The notes under the pieces: generated by a model
What the model was told of the DNA's origin: nothing
The model's database searches: none
The model's input: the letters and a program-made list of their open reading frames with translations, nothing else
Program-made: the position numbers and the translations under genes
NCBI GenBank assembly: GCA_005116745.1
Contig: SWDS01000001.1
Location: 62,001-126,000 of the forward strand
Origin: Nitrospira sp.
GTDB lineage: Bacteria; Nitrospirota; Nitrospiria; Nitrospirales; Nitrospiraceae
Direction: 5' to 3'
DNA: 64,000 nucleotides
Shown: piece by piece, positions 60,212-64,000 of the stretch
Position numbering within the stretch: the stretch's first letter is position 1
How the letters are laid out: every line of letters starts with the position of its first letter

Positions 60212-62068
60212 TTACTTTCCAGACTTCTTCGCTTTGCGGCGGTCATCCGGATTCAACAGTCGCTTACGTAGACGGAGGTGCTGTGGCGTCACCTCGACCA
60301 GCTCATCGCCCCCAATGTATTCCAACGCGAATTCCAGCGTCATTTCGCGCGGAGGGGTGAGCACCAAGGCTTCATCAGTACCGGACGCCCGCATGTTCGA
60401 GAGATGTTTTTCCTTGCACACGTTCACATCGAGATCTTCATCCCGACTGTTTTGGCCGATGACCATCCCCCGGTACACTTCGACTCCAGGGCCAATGAAC
60501 ATGGCGCCCCGCTCCTGGGTCATGAAGATGGCATAGCCGGTACTCGCCCCGTCCTCGTATGCGACAAGCGAGCCATGCGGGGTCACGAGGAGGTCCCGTT
60601 CTTCCGCCGGTTCATAGGCTGCGAAGACATGGTGCAGAATGACGGTCCCTCGGGTCTTGGCCAACAGAAGGTTTTTAAGCCCCATGATGCCGCGTGTCGG
60701 AATGTGGTATTCCAAATGCATCTCACTGGTACCGACATCAGAGTGAATCAGCCGCATGTGCCGCATTTCACCTCGGCGTTTCCCGAGTTCTTCGATCACG
60801 GTTCCCTGATAGGTCTCTGGCACCTGGATGGTCAGCTCCTCGTACGGCTCCATGACTGTGCCGCCTTCGCGATGGACAATGACCTCCGGTTGGGAGACTT
60901 GCAGCTCGTACCCTTCCCGTCGCATCTGCTCGATTAAGACGGAGAGGTGAAGTTCCCCTCGTCCCGCCACAAGAAAGCGATCGGCGCTGTCTGTCTCATT
61001 GACGCGGAGCGACACGTTGGTCTCCAGTTCCTTGAACAGGCGCTCACGCAGATGGCGTGACGTGAGGAACTTGCCTTCGCGTCCGGCGAATGGACTGTTG
61101 TTGACGGAGAAGGTCATTTGGACGGTCGGCTCATCGATCGAGACCCGAGGGAGGGCGATGGGACGGTCGGCGTCGGCGATGGTATCCCCGATGCTCACAT
61201 CATCAAGCCCCGCGACCGCGACGATTTCTCCGGCCGCGGCCTGTTCCATGTCGGCCCGGTCCAGTCCAGAATAGACGGCGAGGTCGGAAACTTTGCCAGC
61301 AACTTGTGCGCCGTCCTTGCCGAGCAACATGACGGTTTGCCGCCGAGTAATGGAGCCGGACTGGATCTTGCCGATCCCCATCTTGCCTTTGTAGGGATCT
61401 TGCACCAGAGCCAGCACGAGCATTTGGAGCGGAGCATCGACAGTAATGGCGGGGGCAGGGATCTTCTCTAGCACGGTATTGAGCAACGGCTGGATATCCG
61501 TTCCTGGTTTGTTGACATCCAGCGTGGCGATTCCTTTAATGGCCGACGTGTAGACGATCGGGAAATCAAGTTGCTCGTCGGTGGCACCAAGATGAACGAA
61601 CAGGTCGAAGGTGCGGTTGACGACGTCGTCGATGACCGCATCTGGCCGGTCGATCTTATTGATGACGACAATGGCTTTGTGTCCCAGCGCCAAGGCTTTC
61701 CGCAACACAAAGGTTGTTTGCGGCATAGGCCCTTCCTTCGCGTCGATCAAAATCAACACCCCGTCCACCATCCGGAGTGTGCGTTCCACTTCACCGCCGA
61801 AATCGGCATGGCCCGGCGTATCGACGATGTTGATTTTCACCCCGTTGTAGATGACGCTGGCGTTTTTGGCCCGGATTGTGATTCCACGCTCCCGTTCCTG
61901 GTCCATCGAGTCCATGATGCGTTCGCCCATATCATCAATCTTGCGATGGACGTGAGTTTGGCGGAGCACGGCATCGACCAAGGTCGTTTTGCCGTGATCG
62001 ACGTGGGCGATGATGGCGATATTCCGAATATCGCTTCGACGGTCTTGAGGGGCGCGTACGATGGACAT
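60212..62068 (-). CDS. typA: TypA/BipA ribosome-binding GTPase
   Basis: 618 residues from the ATG at 62068; an in-frame extension upstream would run through the leader hairpin and promoter. GTPase motifs are AHVDHGKTT (G1), RERGITI (G2), DTPGH (G3) and NKID (G4). The EF-G-like beta-barrel and the TypA-specific C-terminal domain ([17 protein letters not shown]) follow, ending in a basic tail. TypA binds ribosomes during stress and cold and helps assembly. Its short leader contains a terminator-like hairpin only 24 bases upstream of the ATG, annotated below. Confidence 0.95.
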   Translation of the reverse strand: MSIVRAPQDRRSDIRNIAIIAHVDHGKTTLVDAVLRQTHVHRKIDDMGERIMDSMDQERERGITIRAKNASVIYNGVKINIVDTPGHADFGGEVERTLRMVDGVLILIDAKEGPMPQTTFVLRKALALGHKAIVVINKIDRPDAVIDDVVNRTFDLFVHLGATDEQLDFPIVYTSAIKGIATLDVNKPGTDIQPLLNTVLEKIPAPAITVDAPLQMLVLALVQDPYKGKMGIGKIQSGSITRRQTVMLLGKDGAQVAGKVSDLAVYSGLDRADMEQAAAGEIVAVAGLDDVSIGDTIADADRPIALPRVSIDEPTVQMTFSVNNSPFAGREGKFLTSRHLRERLFKELETNVSLRVNETDSADRFLVAGRGELHLSVLIEQMRREGYELQVSQPEVIVHREGGTVMEPYEELTIQVPETYQGTVIEELGKRRGEMRHMRLIHSDVGTSEMHLEYHIPTRGIMGLKNLLLAKTRGTVILHHVFAAYEPAEERDLLVTPHGSLVAYEDGASTGYAIFMTQERGAMFIGPGVEVYRGMVIGQNSRDEDLDVNVCKEKHLSNMRASGTDEALVLTPPREMTLEFALEYIGGDELVEVTPQHLRLRKRLLNPDDRRKAKKSGK

Positions 62069-62091
62069 GGTGACGGTGCTTCCTTGATGAC

Positions 62092-62118
62092 AAAAAAAGA
62101 CGCCTCGGTAGTGAGGCG
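62092..62118 (-). terminator. Terminator-like hairpin in the typA leader
   Basis: On the minus strand CGCCTC-ACTACC-GAGGCG (62118-62101) is followed by TC and T7 (62098-62092). It has the form of an intrinsic terminator but lies downstream of the likely typA promoter and upstream of the ATG. It may be an attenuator, or may end the preceding response-regulator transcript. Confidence 0.7.
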
Positions 62119-62128
62119 CAAACTCAGC

Positions 62129-62158
62129 AGTATACTCGAACTGCATTCTCCTGCACAA
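62129..62158 (-). promoter_or_regulatory. Predicted typA promoter
   Basis: On the minus strand TTGTGC (62158-62153) and TATACT (62134-62129) are 18 bp apart. Transcription would begin near 62122, giving a leader of about 54 bases whose first part is the hairpin above. Confidence 0.55.
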
Positions 62159-62304
62159 GCTAGGGTCGAGAAATAATATGGAGGGGAGTTTCAGAGGCAG
62201 GGAACGCTGGAAAACCACGGGGAGGTCTTCGTGATGCCATGGAGCCGGCTTTTCGCGTCACCGTGTGGTCGAAGGGTATGGAGCAGGATGGCTGTGCGTG
62301 CTGA

Positions 62305-62733
62305 TCAGACCTGTTTGAGTTGCGGCGCTTGTTGATCGGTTGGTCTTGGCAAAAATAGCTCCACCGCCTTCATAAGGCGTTCCTGCGAGAAGGGTTTCTT
62401 CAAATATTCTGTGGCTCCAAGGGTCGTCGCTTCGGTTATCGTTTTCTCGCGGTTGTCCGCACTGAGGATGATCACGGGAATCCACTGCCATTCCGGCGTC
62501 GTTCGAATGGCGCGTAAGACCTCCAGTCCTGACAGGGAGGGTAGAGAAATGTCGAGCAGGACCAAGTCCGGCGGCTCGGTTGTTTCCGTCAGACGTTTCG
62601 CGTTCCACCCGTCAGGAGCATGCCGGACGGTATAGCCATTCCGTTCAAGGATGAACCGGACCAAGCAGGCGGTGTCGTCGTGATCCTCAACCATCAGCAC
62701 GGTCGGTCCAGAAGAGGTCCTAGCTTTATCCAT
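62305..62733 (-). CDS. Response regulator, receiver domain only
   Basis: 142 residues. The receiver has the acidic pair near the start (VLMVEDHDD), the phospho-acceptor Asp in LVLLDISLPSLSG, the switch Ser in IILSAD and the Lys in YLKKPFS. No output domain follows, so it works through protein contacts, like CheY or an SpoF-type relay carrier. It lies downstream of the second receiver gene and the Hpt gene on the same strand, as expected for a phosphorelay. Confidence 0.92.
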   Translation of the reverse strand: MDKARTSSGPTVLMVEDHDDTACLVRFILERNGYTVRHAPDGWNAKRLTETTEPPDLVLLDISLPSLSGLEVLRAIRTTPEWQWIPVIILSADNREKTITEATTLGATEYLKKPFSQERLMKAVELFLPRPTDQQAPQLKQV

Positions 62734-62851
62734 TCGGTCTCCTTAAAGGGGATTCATTGAACCGTAGGAGCCAGTTCGATGACGGCGCGCATCTTCTGTA
62801 GAGACAGGTCTCTTCTTTTCCTCACGTATGCACGGAACCTACGGGAATGGG

Positions 62852-63334
62852 TCACGCGGCTCGTTTCCTTCTCTGGTTGCTCTGATGGCGACGGCGCACC
62901 GAAGCCTGGTGTGTTGGAGGCGCCGCGCTGCTCGGGTGGGTGACGATCTGGTCTTGCGGTGGCGTGGCAGGCAAAAGTCGTTTCACCGCCTGCAGCAGAG
63001 CAGTTGACCCCTTCTGCTTCGTCACATAAGCAGTGGCTCCTTCGCGCAGGGCTTGCTGAATATCCGGCTCGTAGTTATCGGCGCTGAGCATAATAATTGG
63101 CGTGTGTTGCCAGTCAGGATGACGGTGGATGATCCTCAGTAGCTCGAATCCGCTCACATAGGGGATCACCATGTCCAACAAGACGAGCGAGGGTGGGCGT
63201 ATGGTGTCGATCAGGGTACGGGCCTGGCGTCCATCGCCTGCATGGAGTACCGAAAACCCTTCTCGCTCCAAGAGGCGCTTCAACAGCTCAGCGGTATCCT
63301 GTTCATCTTCCACAACCAGCACTGTGGTGTTCAT
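62852..63334 (-). CDS. Response regulator with basic tail
   Basis: 160 residues. Receiver marks are VLVVEDEQDTAELL, LVLLDMVIPYVSG (Asp acceptor), IIMLSAD and YVTKQKG (Lys). After residue 120 comes a Pro/Gln-rich linker and a strongly basic end (SVRRRHQSNQRRKRAA), which might bind nucleic acid or lipids (inference). It lies 27 bases from the Hpt gene. Confidence 0.9.
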   Translation of the reverse strand: MNTTVLVVEDEQDTAELLKRLLEREGFSVLHAGDGRQARTLIDTIRPPSLVLLDMVIPYVSGFELLRIIHRHPDWQHTPIIMLSADNYEPDIQQALREGATAYVTKQKGSTALLQAVKRLLPATPPQDQIVTHPSSAAPPTHQASVRRRHQSNQRRKRAA

Positions 63335-63361
63335 GGGCTCGCTCTTTCTGCTCCAAGGACC

Positions 63362-63694
63362 CTACTCGTAGACCACCTTGACCCGGTCCAAATATGAACC
63401 CAGCGCAGGGAGATCACGTTCTATCGTCGAGGCGTCTCCCGTCTTTGCCGCTTGTTCGATGCTGGCGGCGATCTCAGTGATCCGGTCGAAGCCGTAACTT
63501 CCTCCGGCCCCTTTTATGCCGTGTGCTACTTTTCGGACCGTGTCAAAATCCTTGGCGGTCAGAGCCTCCTGCATCACGACCACTTCTTTCTTGCGGTTGG
63601 TCATGAATTTCGGCACAAGCGGCTCGAAAGAGGCATCGACGTGCACAAGCTCTTCGTCTTCAGCGACTGCCCCTTCGGGCTGCGTGTGTTCCAT
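63362..63694 (-). CDS. Hpt (histidine phosphotransfer) protein
   Basis: 110 residues. The phospho-His is in VRKVAHGIKGAGGSYGF, the core helix of Hpt domains, with following Ile/Ala-rich helices. The N-terminal 20 residues are acidic. It should pass phosphate between the receivers encoded beside it; no sensor kinase is seen in the window. Its ATG is at 63694. Confidence 0.88.
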   Translation of the reverse strand: MEHTQPEGAVAEDEELVHVDASFEPLVPKFMTNRKKEVVVMQEALTAKDFDTVRKVAHGIKGAGGSYGFDRITEIAASIEQAAKTGDASTIERDLPALGSYLDRVKVVYE

Positions 63695-63862
63695 TGGTCA
63701 GTCTCCGATCGATCCGGTATCGGTCGTTTTCTAAGGATACTTGACAGGGATGTTTAGAGTAGGGCCTCCGCACAAGCCTTCGGCAGCAATCGAACGTTGA
63801 CGCAAGGATTGGGGCCTGTGCCATCCTGGGATAGTGCAACAAACTCATTGAGGAAGCTGGGA

Positions 63863-64000
63863 TCATTGCGGTCGGGCTGGCGTCCTGTGAGATTGGTCAA
63901 CAGATCGGAGCAAGGTTTCCCGTCTGAACGGCTTCAGCACATAACCCTGAACGGTGAGGGACAACACCTTGCGGATCTGTTGCTCATCAGACACGGCGGT
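63863..64000 (-). CDS. Response regulator C-terminal part (cut by window end)
   Basis: The minus-strand frame from the window edge to TGA at 63863 ends with VSDEQQIRKVLSLTVQGYVL then KPFRRETLLRSVDQ. Gly-Tyr-x-x-Lys-Pro-Phe is the conserved receiver Lys region, so this is the end of a third receiver protein or of a hybrid kinase. The start is beyond the window. Confidence 0.75.
   Translation of the reverse strand, partial: TAVSDEQQIRKVLSLTVQGYVLKPFRRETLLRSVDQSHRTPARPQ

Noticed and set aside
1-64000. CRISPR arrays, rRNA and tRNA genes
   Set aside because: No regular spaced repeats and no tRNA- or rRNA-like segments were seen by eye; a covariance search would be needed to exclude small RNAs.

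Overview
The window looks like a chromosomal segment of a free-living, GC-rich bacterium, most likely of the Nitrospira type (phylum Nitrospirota). That placement is an inference from the gene mix: repeated universal-stress proteins, DUF2934, a PPi-type phosphofructokinase, a VIT/CCC1 transporter, a rubrerythrin/Fe-S/DUF3501 cluster and c-type cytochrome/cupredoxin genes. No rRNA, tRNA or CRISPR array is visible. Most genes share one codon style; two stretches, about 19.5-22.7 kb and parts of 32.8-35.7 kb, are visibly more AT-rich and carry gene fragments, so they look acquired.

Layout. 1-8.1 kb: partial coiled-coil gene, then a plus-strand cluster of GT4 glycosyltransferase, two sister MFS transporters around a BON-domain secreted protein, and a glycogen-debranching-type enzyme. 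8.1-15.6 kb: P-type ATPase with a tandem USP (minus), two CBS proteins and a BASS transporter (plus), VIT1-like transporter and PII-like protein (minus). 16.1-19.5 kb: DUF3800 protein, a compact arsR-arsM-arsC operon and a small lipoprotein with a duplicated C-x19-C unit. 19.5-22.7 kb: acquired patch with a truncated serine recombinase, an RTX serralysin-like protease and a haloperoxidase/PAP2 tail. 22.7-29.1 kb: HPF-cold-shock fusion with a Lon-family protease (minus), an APH-type kinase and an APS-kinase-like protein whose 3' end is cut by a complete ISL3-family element with perfect inverted repeats and an 8-bp target duplication. 29.1-36.3 kb: SWIM-SNF2 helicase overlapping a HEPN-like gene, then YgiT zinc finger and Fic protein lying between two decayed alpha/beta-hydrolase copies. 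36.3-45.8 kb: pentapeptide-repeat protein, cytochrome c, zinc ribbon, four USP genes, cupredoxin, DUF2934 and PPi-PFK. 45.9-51.1 kb: MarR-type regulator with a Cys cluster, two lipoproteins, and rubrerythrin - Fe-S oxidoreductase - DUF3501 - duplicated PTPS. 51.2-57 kb: a 98-bp IS5-type MITE and a two-gene patatin operon whose second product is a 1312-residue membrane patatin ending in a GNAT-like domain. 57.2-64 kb: two sister periplasmic proteins, thioredoxin-like and peroxiredoxin genes, TypA/BipA behind an unusual leader hairpin, and a two-component group (two receivers, an Hpt protein, and a third receiver cut by the window end).

How the parts fit: five USP genes, CBS pairs, ribosome hibernation factor with Lon, glycogen and PPi-glycolysis genes, rubrerythrin and peroxiredoxin together suggest a survival programme for low energy, low oxygen or redox stress (inference). 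The least ordinary points are the patatin/patatin-GNAT operon, the SNF2/HEPN/Fic region, the tandem-PTPS redox cluster, and several small non-coding elements (MITE, 126-bp inverted-repeat element, typA leader hairpin, leaderless arsR promoter).
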